DNA of 64,000 bases, from positions 19,855,101 through 19,919,100 of the forward strand of contig CM033396.1 of NCBI GenBank assembly GCA_019426215.1, written 5' to 3'. The translations under genes were made by a program, and so were the position numbers. How positions within the stretch are numbered: the stretch's first letter is position 1; each line of letters opens with the position of its first letter. Source of the DNA: Buddleja alternifolia. Its lineage: Eukaryota; Streptophyta; Magnoliopsida; Lamiales; Scrophulariaceae. This document shows positions 31,767-43,635 of the stretch, piece after piece. The notes beneath the pieces are model-generated. The model saw only the letters and a program-made list of their open reading frames with translations, was not told where the DNA came from and searched no databases.

Positions 31767-32935
31767 CTAAAAACGTTGTAACTCTTTTTTGTTTTCTGGA
31801 GGTTTCGCATCTAAGATTGCTTTGAATTTATTTCGATCCACTTCGATGCCTCTGTTATGAATTAAGAATCCCAAGAAATTTCCAGCTCTTACCCCAAAAG
31901 CGCATTTTAAAGGATTCATTTTTAAATTAAAACGTCGCATTCGTTGAAAGGCTTCGATCAGGGACTTTACGTGTTCCTGGTGAGTTTGGGCTTTGATCAC
32001 AATATCATCAATATATACCTCCATTGATTTTCCAATAAGGTCGTGAAACATGTAGTTCATGGTCCTTTGATACGTGGCTCCGGCGTTCTTTAAACCAAAA
32101 GGCATTATTATCCATTCGAAAGTACCTATAGAACCTGGGCATCGAAATGCCGTTTTATTTCCATCGATGTCGGCTATTTTTAATTGATAATATCCTAAGT
32201 ATCCATCCATGAAAGACATGAATTGAAATCGAGCAGCGGCGTCGATCAAAGTATCAGTCATTGGCATTGGATATTCATCCTTTGGTGTAGCCTTGTTTAA
32301 GTCTCTGAAGTCAATGCAAACTCGTACTTTGCCGTTCTTTTTATTACTGGGACTGTGTTTGCTAGCCATTCGACATATCTGGTTGGCCTAATGAATAACT
32401 TCGACTAACTTTTCAATTTCTTATTTAACTGCCCCCATTAAATAAGGTGATAACCTTCTCGGGGCTTGAATAATTGGTCTAGATCCAGGTTTTATGGGTA
32501 ATTCGTGTCGGGCTATTGACATATCTATTCCTGGCATTTCATGATGAGCCCAGGCGAAACAATCTTTATGATTATGTAGTATTTCGACTAATTCTTCTTT
32601 TTCGCTTCTCTCTAGTTTTGAACTAATATAGGTTGGTCTTGGCTTATCGACCGTACCAAGATTAACTTCTTCTAAGTGGTCTTGGATATCTTGCCTGATA
32701 TCTTCATTAGGTTTCCAAAATTCCTTCCTCGATTATATCTTCTATCTTTTGATTTAACTGTTCGGCATCATTATGTACATTAGAGTTTGAATTAATCTTT
32801 TCAATTAAATTAGATGAATAAAGATGTAAATTCGAATCAAGCTTTTCGATTACCAATTTTTTTTAAATACTGTCGCCGACATACGAATGTTTGATACTAT
32901 CCATAAATATAAATTCAGAATATAATTCGAAACAC
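31767..32935 (-). pseudogene. Reverse transcriptase of element B
   Basis: A 200-codon frame (32369-31767) contains KVRVCIDFRDLNKATPKDEYPMP, split here only by my description, then FMDGYLGYYQLKI, IMPFGLKNAGATYQR and the catalytic VYIDDIVIKA. All motifs of a gypsy RT palm are intact. Upstream, 32370-32935 is the linker in several frames, and the SANTVPV-type entry to the RT is shifted. The MITE at 32939 lies just upstream and separates RT from protease. Confidence 0.85.
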
Positions 32936-32938
32936 TAA

Positions 32939-33306
32939 GGCTGTGTTTGCTTTTATTTTGGGGATTTTTTTGGTGATTTTGGTGAAAAAGTTTATTGGGA
33001 GTTGTATATTTTGATGAAAATGTGTTTGGTTTTGTATTTGATTTTATTTTCAGAAGAGACAAGTTACTGTAGCAGTCAAATAATGCAAGTTTTTTGTCTG
33101 AAAAATTATGTTTATAATTAGTTAATGATTGAAAAATATAATATAATATAAGTTTTAAATGATTATAATATTATGGTTATATATATATTGTAGTTGATGT
33201 AATTAGTAGGCACCCTAAAGTAGACACAAATAGGGAGACAATAGCTGACAAATTTTTTGACAAAAAAATTCCTTTTTGGTCAAAAAAACATAAAGCAAAC
33301 ACAGCC
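32939..33306. mobile_element. Harbinger (Tourist-like) MITE inside element B, 368 bp
   Basis: GGCTGTGTTTGCTTTTATTT and ...AAAGCAAACACAGCC are inverted ends flanked by TAA on both sides (32936-32938 and 33307-33309). It is a relative of the element at 19979-21133 and shares 'tattactgtagcagtca'-like wording. It postdates element B. Confidence 0.88.
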
Positions 33307-33311
33307 TAAGA

Positions 33312-34253
33312 TTACCCCATTTCGATTTGGGCAAATTTCTTGATTACTCTTTCAGATGAGTCTTCAGTTTCTTCTCTTCCTTTTTTGACATCCTCCCCTT
33401 TTGCCTTTTCGATGACTTGGATAGATGAAAGCTCCTTGTCTTTCAATTCGAGGTCTTCGGTGCAGTACCTGGCATTCACAATTTGTGTATCAACAAAATA
33501 AGAGTTAATTTCAGCCTTGACTACTTCGAATTTAACACCATTCCAACATATTAAAAAGTGATGCAAAGTCGAAGGCATACAGTAATTTTGATGAATCCAG
33601 TCCCTACCAAGCAAAGCATTAAATGATGAACTCGTTTTCACCACAAAAATTGTAGAATAAGAATTCATAGACCCTACTTTGATCTTACAAGGCAGAACCC
33701 CTAACACTTTCGTTGCTTGTCCAGAAAAACTGTAGACCGCCACATCGGAAGCCACTAAATCCTTCGAAGACTTGGCTATTAGAGCTAAAGTTCTTTCGGG
33801 TAATACATTGACAGTCACTCCATTATTTACTAACACCATGCTAATTTTAATACCTTCAATCTCAGCTTGAACATATAATGGCTTCATATGATTATTGTTT
33901 ATTATTTCTTTCGAAAATAATAATTCTGAAAAATACTCATTATCATTTTTCTTTTTATTAGATTCATAACTAATGGATTTCAAACAAGGTGGGTTACCTC
34001 CCTTTGGAGTAGTTAACACCTCCAAAGCTCTTTCCTCTTCATCTGATTCTCCTAATTTCGAGGCAAACTCTGCTGGCAAAACAGTTACCATGTTGCAATC
34101 CTTATCCTCTTCGAAATTCATGGCCCTTCGAACTGAAGCCTCTTTTGCTTCTGTTTCCATCTTATCTGCTGATTCGGCGTCCAACCTATCGTCCAAGAGG
34201 ATATCCAAATCATCCCCTGATTCGAAATCCCCTATTTCATCTTCTCTAGCCAT
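33312..34253 (-). pseudogene. Protease/linker ORF of element B, catalytic Asp replaced
   Basis: This 313-codon frame is open from 34253 to 33312. Residues 129-165 are a retropepsin fold: the flap-preceding block reads ISMVLVNNGVTVNVLP, where the catalytic residue, normally Asp in the (V/I)D-x-G motif, is Asn143 (codon near 33826). The block LLGRDWIHQ follows as in related elements. The N-terminal 120 residues are acidic. A single base change explains the Asn. The tail is Lys/Glu-rich and ends at the MITE border. Confidence 0.75.
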
Positions 34254-37137
34254 AGCATTCTTTTCCTAAAGGTCCGCGTCCTTCATCTGATCACTCAACT
34301 AGTCCAGCTCTCTTTCGAAGTCATCTTGGCTCGGCTTCCCAATTATTTTTTACTTCAGGATTCCTTTAGCCAAAGCTTCCTCCTCAATTCTTAGATTGGC
34401 AATAACCGTCTCTAGTTGCATCTCCAATGCAACTGCAGCCCTCGAGTAAACGACTTGCTGGGCCATCGAATTCATTCTACTGTTTCTGCCTTGCTCAAAA
34501 TTGTCGCGATAGTTATTCCCTCTTGGGTGATTATGCGGCAAACCTATTCCCCCACACCCTCGAAAATGCCTCTGAGAAGGCATTGGGCCTAGGATTCTAT
34601 TGCCAAATTCTTGCCTCGGCCTTTTATTCCAGTTTTCCGCCTTTTGATATGCAGGAACCCAGTTCGGATCATTCAGGATCACTTGCAATCTTACCAACTC
34701 GAAATGGAGTGCATCAGCGCACTGGTTGCATAATGCTCTCTGTAGTTTAGTCAGATTGTTCACCACTCTCACTGGAGTTTCGTATATGGTTTCACACAGG
34801 GGCATTTCGAGCCCTGTTTATATGTTTTCCCTTCGCCACTTTGTTTTTCCTTGGCCGGTTCGATTTCCACCTGTTTTTCTTTCAATTTCCCTTTCTAATC
34901 TAGACCCAAAATCCTCTTTTCAGTTGAGGATAGGCTAATCAAGTTTCGCTCGAGCTACTTCGCCACAAAATGCCTAAAAATCTGGCATTGATCAGTCGTG
35001 TGAAGGGTGTTCATGTGCCACCTGCACATCCCTTCAAGTCCATCATCTTTGACTTTGGGGAAAGTCAGAACTCCTTCATCAATCAGTCGATTGAAAGTCC
35101 TTATTGCCACCTTGGTTTCAATAGTGACCTGAGAGATAGAACATTTCAGAGTGTTAATTTCGGGACTCATAACAGAAAATGGATCTTCATCTATTTAGTT
35201 TTTTGAATATCAGGAAAAAATGAGAGCTTTCGAGTATAACTTTTCTTGAATTAGATTTCAAAATAGAATGCAATCATTCGTGTCATGTGAAAATGCATTA
35301 TGCCATTTACAATATGATTTCCCTTTTACTTCTGATTTCGAAGGAATTCTGTGTTTTCCTTTAAATTTTAATTTCTTATTGGCAAGTAACCAATCAAAGA
35401 TTTGCTCAGTTTTCGCTACATCAAAAGTATATTTCATTTCTTTTTTTGTTTGTAACGATTCAGTAGCCATATGTCTTTCTTTTCGAGAGTTCTACATTGG
35501 TAAAGGGGCCTTTTCACAAATTCTGCTAAGTCAACTTCATAGGCTTCCTCGAATACCCATGGAGTTCCTATCTCGAAGGCACTAAAGCCTTGGTATTTTC
35601 TATTGCTCTCCTCCTTAAAGCATATTTTCATATCTTATAGCGCTTTCGGCCAAACTTCTAAAATCAGCGAAAGGCATACCATCGAATCTTAGCCTATATT
35701 CAAAAGACATATTTTGTTGTGCTAATTGGACAAATTCAGATTCGGGTATATTAAGGTGACCTTTGACTCTAGCCTTCTTAAATCGTGAGAGGAATTCTTC
35801 GACCGATTTCCCCACATTTGTCTGATTTGGCAAGATCACTCATCAAGATCCCTGGATCTGTTTGAGCGAAATGATTTTGAAAATGGAACTGCATCTCGTC
35901 CCAATTATATATAGAGTTTGGGGCCAAACTTATATATCAATTAAAGGCTGATCCCATTAATGAAATAGGAAAAAGCCTTAGTTTAAGAAAATCTTGGTCT
36001 GAGGCTTCTCGACATTGGCAAGTAAACCTAGACAAATGCTCGAGGGCAGAGACATGGTCATCTCTTGAAAATAAAGTGAAATCAAGAATCTTATAATTTC
36101 GAGGAAAAGGAAAGTTTCGATCTACCCAATCAGGATAGGGTTTTCACGGAATTAAGGAACTGTCCCACAATATTTCCTCCCATATGGGCATTGGGCACAA
36201 CTTGCCCCTTGCATATGGTACCTGGATATTATTTGGGAATGTGGGAATTCCTTGATTTATCGGTACGTTTGGGAAACTATTATTTCCCATAGGAAAATGA
36301 GCGTTCGAGACTCCTGGATAGACTGGTAATTGGCCTTGCCCCCCCTCCCCCCAGATATATTGCCCTTGGGTAAAGCCTGGAGTGACTTCGAAATTGTTAA
36401 AATTATTGTTCAGGGGGGTGCCCTGTAGGCATTTGTCCATAATTAACTAGTGGTGTAGGGAAATACGACCTTAAAGGCTGTGACTGAAACTGATTCGTAT
36501 TCAAATTTTGAGGAGCATTCGAAGGAGGACGTGTGTTTTAAGTAAAATTTTGTTGTCTCATTCCTGTTTGCCCCCCAGGCATTGATAAATTTAAAAAAAT
36601 TTGTTCATTTACAGGGGAGGAATTTGACGTTTGACTAATTTCGAAACGGTTATTTCTACTCCTGGCTTCCCTAAGGTAACCATGTGGTGGTTCTCTTGAA
36701 TTTAAGTGTCTAGTTTGAGTCCTAGGTTCAACTTACACTAATTTAGATACTTTTTCTACTAGAACATTATGCCGGTTAATTAAAGGCTTGAGTGCCGACT
36801 CTACCTGAGCATTTATCATACCCGAGAATACGTCACATGTTTGATTAAAAATCTCCCCTAATTCTGTTATCACTCGAGTAACCTCTCGAGCGAGGCCTTC
36901 TCGAGCACTTACAGCAATATCCAGCACTATTTCTGTAAATATGCGAGCAGACTCTTGAGCCAATGCTCGATATTGATCGTTGAATTCTCTTCGCTGATCT
37001 TCTCGAGCACTTACTAGAGTTTGCTTCATAACTCGAACGAATTGTTCGTACATTTTATCAGCCCTAACCTTGTGCTTCGAGACAGGTTGGGTGCCTAGAT
37101 CATCACCGAGTTCACCTCTGGCAGAATCTTCAGACAT
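34254..37137 (-). pseudogene. gag of element B
   Basis: The start is ATG at 37137 just inside the PBS. Frame 37137-36733 is a charged helical N-terminus. Around 36440-36144 a Pro/Asn/Gly-rich linker follows. The capsid-like part is in frames at 35839-35615 and 35631-35434. A zinc-knuckle-like block CKWHNAFSHDTNDC occurs at about 35310-35270, and a second, CRWHMNTLHTTDQC, near 35000. A further frame (34805-34350) continues towards the protease. Frame changes and stops occur between all of them. gag would form the particle and bind RNA. Confidence 0.7.
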
Positions 37138-37173
37138 TTTATATCCTTAAATCGGAAGTCAGTTACGCAAAAA

Positions 37174-37194
37174 CGACTCCCACTGTGGTCGCCA
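37174..37194 (-). other. Primer-binding site of element B
   Basis: The - strand reads TGGCGACCACAGTGGGAGTC six bases after the LTR end. It is of the TGGCGMC type used by Tat-like elements. It fixes the 5' LTR as 37201-37977. Confidence 0.7.
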
Positions 37195-37200
37195 AAAATT

Positions 37201-37977
37201 TATTTCGTGATAAAAACAAATTAGATTAGGGAAGAATTTCGAGTAGTAGGTCCAAGCCCCTTGATAATTCACAACTTAGAATTATCTCCTAACCCCTGCT
37301 TATATTTGCTAACAGTGGTTTATGACTTTAATTATTATTAATTATTACTTAAACATTCGAGAAATACAGAGATATATCGAAATCACAAGCAATTAACAGA
37401 TATTAAAAGCTTGAACCTAAATTATACCTCCATGAAGAATTCTTTGCTGGAATTTCTTCTATTGCAACACTTGAATACAGTCGGACTTACAAATCTTCGA
37501 ACGCTACTAAGACTATTTTCTAACTAAGAAAGTACAAGATTTTAAACCTAACTACTCCTACAAGCTATGATTACTCCTAATAAAACGAAGAAAATGCAGA
37601 AGTTTGTTTGAGTGTCTTTTTTCTCTCGCTTCTTTCTCCTTCTTTTCATATATATATTTTCCACCTCCTTTTCAGTTTCTTGCAACCTCCACGTTCTCAC
37701 CCTCTTCCGAAAACCGCTACCAATTTTCTCTTTGAATTTCTTGATTTGGCGCCTATTTTCTGGTGTTTGATCGATTCCTGATCTTGGGCCTCTTCTTCTT
37801 CTTGCTTTTCTTCCTTCATGACTATTGGGCTCTCATTAAATCTAGCCCATACTTCTCTTCGAATGTTTAAATGTTCAGATCTTGGGCTTTGTTAACCGTG
37901 GGTCCATCTGATTTTTTCCAAATCACCCCTTATTGGGCTTTATTCGGCCCAATTTGATTTTAATTTTGGTGTAAACA
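37201..37977 (-). mobile_element. 5' LTR of element B
   Basis: 777 bp, the partner of 24062-24835. Its inner end reads TATTTCG instead of TGTTTCG, one point change in the terminal dinucleotide. The AACCC duplication follows at 37978-37982. Confidence 0.9.
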
Positions 37978-38149
37978 AACCCCCTCTGAAAAAGCAGAAA
38001 AATTCCCTTTTGGCGCCCAAATTAAGCATGCCCCCTCGTCTATATAAATGCTTGAAAATGATTCATTTTTCCTTACCAAAAAATGAAAAATCACTAAATA
38101 ATCTCAAAATTTCCCAAAAAATGACTACTGCTACTTACTATTGTGGAAA

Positions 38150-38360
38150 TTAAGCCAAGCGATGGTGTCTAACATTTGGAAAAATGAGGTGGCAGGCGAG
38201 GGTAGTATCGGGGGCTCCAGCAACAGTTAAGGGGACATGATGGGAGTCTTGGATGGTGGAAACGACTCAGTTTCTGGTGGGAGAGGCTATGTTGGTGTTG
38301 TTGGACTTGCATGAATTTAACATGGTTAAGACAATGTCCATTACTGATATTTGATAGTGA
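38150..38360 (+). pseudogene. Protein-like fragment in the core of the fold-back element
   Basis: From about 38184 a frame with one stop reads a stretch ending in VETTQFLVGEAMLVLLDLHE and, further on, VKTMSITDI before TGA at 38353. The composition is protein-like, unlike the arms. I do not recognise the family. Capture of a host exon by a Mutator-like element is a known process and would explain it, but this is inference. Confidence 0.35.
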
Positions 38361-39080
38361 GAATGGAGGGAAGAATGGGTCAGAGAGAGGTGTATATATA
38401 GGTGTGTTTAAATTGTTGTAATTAATTAGGATTAATGGCTAATCTTGGGGAAGACATATTGCCTTTGGTGTAATTTATGAGCAATTTCTTGGAGAGGAAG
38501 GAGGGTACGTAGTTATGGGTTGTTTCATACATAGTTTCATTTCGTATTCTAGTTTTTATATGCAGTTTACGTGTGTGTGTGTGTGTATATTTATATTTTA
38601 ATAAACAAATGAATTGAATCTTATCCACTAACACCTTAGCTTGTCCAAATTTTCACAATAGAGCAGCAGCCATATTTTGGAAGGTTTTGAGATTATTTAG
38701 TGATTTTTTGATTTTTGTTAGGGAAAAATGAAGCATTTTCAAGTATTTAAATAGAGGAGAGGGCAAGCTTAATTTGGGTGCCAAAAGGGATTTTTTTCCC
38801 GGCTTTTGGGGGGCTAAATGGTAAAAAAAGTGTCAAAAGGACCAAAGTGCAATAAATCTATAAAATCAAGAACTATAGTGCAACAGAAAAATATATCTTA
38901 CCATCTTACCCCTAAAAAATCGAGTGTGTAACGCACGCGCTGACACTTCCAGCCCAAATGTGTCGGAAAGGACCAAGTGATACTAACATAAAACATTAGC
39001 GACTATAGCGTAAAAAAAATTACTTTAAGGACCAAAGTGAGACCAAACTGATGCTTTGAGGACCATAAGTGACATTATCC

Positions 39081-40175
39081 TTAAATAATATTATATATAC
39101 TCATGTTGGCAAACATTGATTGAGTGCCCCGAAAGTTTGGATATTTAAGGTGACATTTAGGGGACTTGGCGCACATCCTAACTATTAGGGCTGCCCACTT
39201 AAGTCACCATGTTTTGCCGGCTTTACCCTTGGAACGTACAATATTCCATCCAGTTAAGAGGATATTCCATGCAAAACTAACGGTAGGATGTCCTCAAGGA
39301 CTTCAATGGGATGTTCTGAGAGTGTAAACTAAAGGTGGGATGTCTTTAAAGGCTTCATGGGGTGTTTCGGAGAGTCAAGGGACTAAAGAAGCGGCCCTTT
39401 AGACTTTAGGGACCAAAGTGAAACGAAATTAAAATTTAAAGGCGGATCAACAAAGGTATTTGGCCAAATATAGCGGATGTCTTTAAAGGCTTCAATGGGG
39501 GTGCTCCGGAGAGTCAAGCGGCCCTTAGACTTTAAGGACCAAAGTGAGATGAAAGAAAAACTTAAAGGCGGATTAACAAAGGTATTTGGCCAAATATATT
39601 GTTGTGCTGGTTCTACTACACCGTTGCGTAGGTCATGTTTTATCGCTTCTATTTGCTTCTCTTTGAAATCTCCTCTCCGACTTAGTTTATGTTTGTGACG
39701 ATTCGCTCCACCAAAAGCTACCCACCAATGCTTTCCTTCCTTATTCTCCAGACCAACGGTCACACATCTTGTACAGTGTACTATTCACAAACAGTATTTT
39801 TCTTATTTCTCCTTGCCGACAATATCACACTTTTAGGCTATCTTTCAATGATGTCCTTCCTAATTCTCCGGACTGACAGTGTCACATATCCACTAAAGTT
39901 TTTTGTTATGTCTCCCTTCCGACGGTATCTAGCCTCTAGGGCTTCCTGCCAACAATCTTATTCTTATCTCTCTAATGACGATCTCACTCCTCTGGGCTAC
40001 CCACCCATAGTACAAATCACTAACTATATCACGGCTCTTGGTCTACCAACCAGTTGTCTTATCCTTATTTATCCACTAATAATATCGCGCCTCTTGAGCT
40101 ACACACCAATAGTACAATTTGCCCAATCATCCATCTACCTCCTCATCATCCCCACTTCCTCCTAAAAAGTATAGC
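39081..40175. repeat. Unassigned repeat region with a tandem duplication
   Basis: A block of about 130 bp occurs twice: about 39335-39473 and 39474-39600 ('ggatgtctttaaaggcttca', 'gagagtcaag', 'aaaggcggat', 'aaaggtatttggccaaatat'). 39720-40165 is C/T-rich with no stop-free frame of known type. No gene is supported. Confidence 0.5.
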
Positions 40176-40652
40176 GTAGACATAGTAAATGATGTTTTTA
40201 CGATGATTTCTCATTATTTACTATAGTTTTCTCTTTGCAGTAATAAGCATATTGTCTTGTAGTCATTGATAGGTTCGTGGAGATTGATTGATTCAAAGGG
40301 TTAAGTGAAATCAAGTAAGCCAAGGGAGAAGTCAAAGAGAGTAGTGTAAGCCTTTTCTTGTTCGTTCTTCGAATGACAACACCGGTGAAGGCGGTGAAAG
40401 AAATGAACTATCCTCCAAAAGTCCAGGGGTAACTCTCGAATTTGAGTTTTAAGTCTAATAGTTTTTTTCTATAAAAGAATTCAATTTGTAGTATAATTAA
40501 AATTTGAGAGGTATGACAGACTCTTAACATGTGAAAATCGAAATAAACATTTTCCAATTCTCACCTCACACGCGAGCATCTCAAATGCCGTTAAGTTTGA
40601 CGAAATGGGGTTTTTATGCAGAGTTTAATTTATTTTATTGTTTTTGTTTCTT

Positions 40653-40682
40653 GGGGTGGGGATGGGGGTGGTGAAGGGGGGG
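40653..40682 (+). other. G-quadruplex-capable tract
   Basis: GGGG-T-GGGG-AT-GGGGG-(7)-GGGGGGG: four G-runs of at least four with short loops in an otherwise AT-rich setting. The flanking 40176-41150 holds no recognisable gene. Confidence 0.6.
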
Positions 40683-41159
40683 TTTATGCTATTTAATCAC
40701 CAGAGGGTTTTTTTTTTTTTTCGCGATAACACAAATTTTTTTTTCTTCATTCAACTTGTACAAGTATCAAATCTTCCTAATGTCAATCTCCTTATAACAT
40801 AAAGAATAGAAAATTTGCTATTGATCACAAGGACTAATTGTTGAACACTACTTACGAATGCTATAAGAATTATGTGAAACAACAAAATGCCATTTATTGA
40901 TTAAAAGAGTTTCACAATTACAATATTAATGTCGTGCTATAAGCTATCTTCTACGACATTCGAGGACAACAATTAAATGGCTCGTCAGACACCTAACACT
41001 ATCATTATCAATGAGGCTGCTTTAACAATCGCAAAGGCATAGATGTGTCATTATAGATTTTCAAATACTTGTGGTAAATACACAAACTTTGCAAGAAAGA
41101 TAGCATGGTAGACTGTTGTATCAGATAGCTTTTTCCTCAGTTCCTATACATTTACATAA

Positions 41160-41450
41160 AGATAAAAGGGTGCCTCCAAACTCCAGCAAAGACATCCTTG
41201 CCAGTCCTTTCCGACATCAATATCTACATCCATATCTGACAAAAATATGCATTAGCGACAACAATCAGCAACCTGCTATTTCTAAGGATTGGTAGATATA
41301 TTCCTAGTAATGCTTCAAGAATTCGAGCTTATTCCACTGTTGATAAGTTGACTAGTGAAAGAATATATTGAGCTATCGCAGAAGAGGCATTTGGTTTGGC
41401 AGCTCTCAAAGCCCACTCAGACATCTCTGCCACCAGTCTATCGCTGCCTG
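41160..41450 (-). pseudogene. Exon-like host-gene fragments, family not recognised
   Basis: On the - strand, after an acceptor-like 'ttttacag' (about 41450), a frame reads SDRLVAEMSEWALRAAKP, then IAQYILSLV, and ends in TAA after about 38 codons. A second block, after 'tttgtcag' near 41240, reads VDIDVGKDWQGCLCWSLEA. They look like two exons of a helical host protein, but I cannot name it. No further exons are seen, so a fragment is more likely than a gene. Confidence 0.35.
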
Positions 41451-42328
41451 TAAAAGATCACATCACTAAGACGTACAATAGCTTTTAAGACTTCCACTTT
41501 ATAAAGTTAACACTAATAATAACTGCTAGATGATGTCCAAACAGAATATGGAGCGGATATCTAATGAATACCGACATTTTGGATTTAGCGTGTAAGGAAA
41601 TGTCAAAAGACTGTTAGCAGAATATAAGTTAGGTTGACAAGTTTAATCCAAGACTCATAGATCAACGTGATTCCTTCTAGTCTACCAAGGATCATCTTCA
41701 AAGTTCAATCACAAAGACTCAAATCTTATTTAATTACCCCCCTTTGTGCGGTTTTAGGTCAGCCTTGATAAAAGGTTTCCAACGTAAAGCTAAAGTTGAG
41801 AATTTAGATATTGTATGTGTGATGCATTAATGTTGCAATCCTTCCCTCTCATCTCGATTCTCTCTGCCATTTGTATTTGTTTCATATTTACCTGAGCCTT
41901 CTCCCTCCTGCGTGCAATTTGCAAATTTGTGCTTCCAAATCCAGGTACAACACACAAAACTATATATATAATATGGGAAAAAATCAACGGCAATTGAGAG
42001 CTAAGTCCCCAATCCGTTTTACAATTCATGAATCAGTCCCCGCTATTGCTTTTCAACTCTGCACTCCCCAATGCATATTGCATATTTGGATTAGCTTTCT
42101 ACTCACCTGAAAGGTCTAAAATACCCCATTTTTTGCTATTTCTAATTTATTTTCACTCCCACTAGATCCTGTATTAACTAAGTCACCCACCCTACACCCC
42201 CAAAATTCAATTCACCCTTCACCCTATCTATCTCCGTCCGTCGACCACCAAACCGATTGCCCACTTTTAGCCGATTGTTTTTTTTTCGATAATTGACATC
42301 TACCCGACAACCACCACCACAAGTAGCG

Positions 42329-42601
42329 ATGCAAATGGATACAACTGCGCAAACAGGTGAATTTCAGATATTAGGAATCTGCGCATACGATGATGAGCTT
42401 GATGTGATTTCAATTTTTAAGGGGACCACTCTGATGGATGTTTTCACTGTTCTTGCAAGAAAGTGGCCTTAAATGAAATTGGGATTTATTCAATTGCGAT
42501 ACTTTGCTCCTCCTTACAAATTGTATGTGACTTTAAAAGAGGATGAGGGCATCCTCAATATGTGTCGGCTGCATAAACGCCTGAAACTGCAGCGTTGACA
42601 T
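42329..42601 (+). pseudogene. N-terminus of a MULE-like transposase (PB1-like region)
   Basis: From ATG 42329 the frame reads about 47 codons to TAA, then continues open as KLGFIQLRYFAPPYKLYVTL and ILNMCRLHKRLKL to TGA. A ubiquitin-like/PB1-type N-terminus of this sort (LRY...PP..L.TL..D..L..M) is common in plant MuDR-family transposases. The catalytic domain does not follow. One internal stop shows it is decayed. Confidence 0.45.
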
Positions 42602-43359
42602 GATGGCAGTTCCCAATAACGAGCCAATTGAAAGCCGAGGCCAAAACATCTATACTGGCAAGTAATACTTTGTGGTCTTTACCTTGGGGAACACTAACTC
42701 TTTTTTTGTTTGCTATGAGAAGAAAAAAACTCATTTGGTAGTATTACTAAAGTTATAAATTACTGCATTATTCATTGAAATTACGTACACGTATGGCTTT
42801 GGCAATTACCTTGTGTAGCTAGGCAGAAATATTGTGTTTGAAACATAAAGTAAATATGCTCTGCACTAAAGATAGTTCACATCTGGATTAGGAATATGTT
42901 TGAAAAATTAACACGTAGATTACAAGGTACTGCATTTATGTAGTAAAAATACGTCTACTTTGAACTTTCGTACGCCACTTATGTATTAGGAATACTACAC
43001 ATGTACGTTTCGATACTGTGTTTGTTCAATACAGTACCTCAGATGTAAATTATTAGAACAACATTAGGGTGGTGTTGTACAACTTCAATTTACCTTTACT
43101 TCTTACTAACAATCATCTTTCTCGTTGCTTTCACTCTTTACATGAAGAAAAAGGACCCAAGAAACACTGAGCGATGGAGGAATATCAAAAACGGTCATGT
43201 GGACAAACTATTTGCTAGAAAATGAGAGAGGCCAATTCGAAGAGTTGGTGTAATATTATGATTTGTACTATGGTTGTGTTATATTATCTTGTTTCGCTTG
43301 TATTACCAAAAACATTAAGTTTGTTGGCTTGTAATAAATACTTTGGTGGATTATTTTGT

Positions 43360-43635
43360 TGGAGATCCACCAGGTGTTGCACAAAATCTATGATCATGTG
43401 TTTCATTCACATTCCATTTGAAGATACTGTATTAAAAAGTAAGCATAAAATCATAAATTACAATATGAATGCAAGTCAACTGACGTTTTATTTTCCATCA
43501 ATCGATGTATAGGTACACTTGATATGACGTATTAATATTATCGACGTATGTTTTTCTTTCAATTGACATATAGGTACACTTGATATGACTTATTGATAAA
43601 TTATATCGACTTATGAATTGACGTATAGGTACACT
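43360..43635. repeat. Left part of the GACGTA tandem array and its flanking duplicate
   Basis: 'ttggagatccaccaggtgtt' (43358) to 'aagcataaaatcataaatta' (43459) recurs at 45883-45984. It is followed by array units with 'ttgacgtataggtacacttg'. The solo LTR splits the array at 43636. Confidence 0.7.
43631..43635. repeat. Target duplication of the solo LTR
   Basis: ACACT before TGTTGGGC and again ACACT at 45286-45290. Confidence 0.9.

Larger units (their letters stand above)
24062..37977 (-). mobile_element. Ty3/gypsy LTR retrotransposon B, complete but dead, 13.9 kb
   Basis: Two LTRs (24062-24835 and 37201-37977), a 5-bp duplication AACCC, a PBS and a polypurine tract define the element. gag, protease, RT, RNase H and integrase lie on the - strand from 37137 to 29516. 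The remaining 4.4 kb towards the 3' LTR holds a multi-exon gene on the + strand (25248-29305). About 20 differences over the first 290 LTR positions, by eye, show that the insertion is old. A MITE (32939-33306) inserted later. Order and extra antisense ORF support a Tat-type lineage. Confidence 0.88.
23704..39080. mobile_element. Fold-back DNA element with TIRs of about 0.5 kb, split by element B
   Basis: The left arm is 23704-24061 continued at 37978-38150. The right arm (about 38650-39080) is its reverse complement: both carry GGATAATGTCACTT ends, 'tcactttggtcc', 'gtgtcagcgcgtg' and 'gcacccaaattaagc'-type blocks. Without element B the transposon is about 1.46 kb. Long TIRs with a short unique core are typical for non-autonomous Mutator-like elements. 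The 8-11 bp duplication expected for that superfamily could not be read because both flanks are AT-rich. The core may hold a captured gene piece (38150-38360). Confidence 0.7.

Noticed and set aside
39383..39763. 126-codon - strand frame as a gypsy fragment
   Set aside because: It spans the tandem duplication; a few retroelement-like words (FKEKQIEAIKHDL) are not enough for a call.
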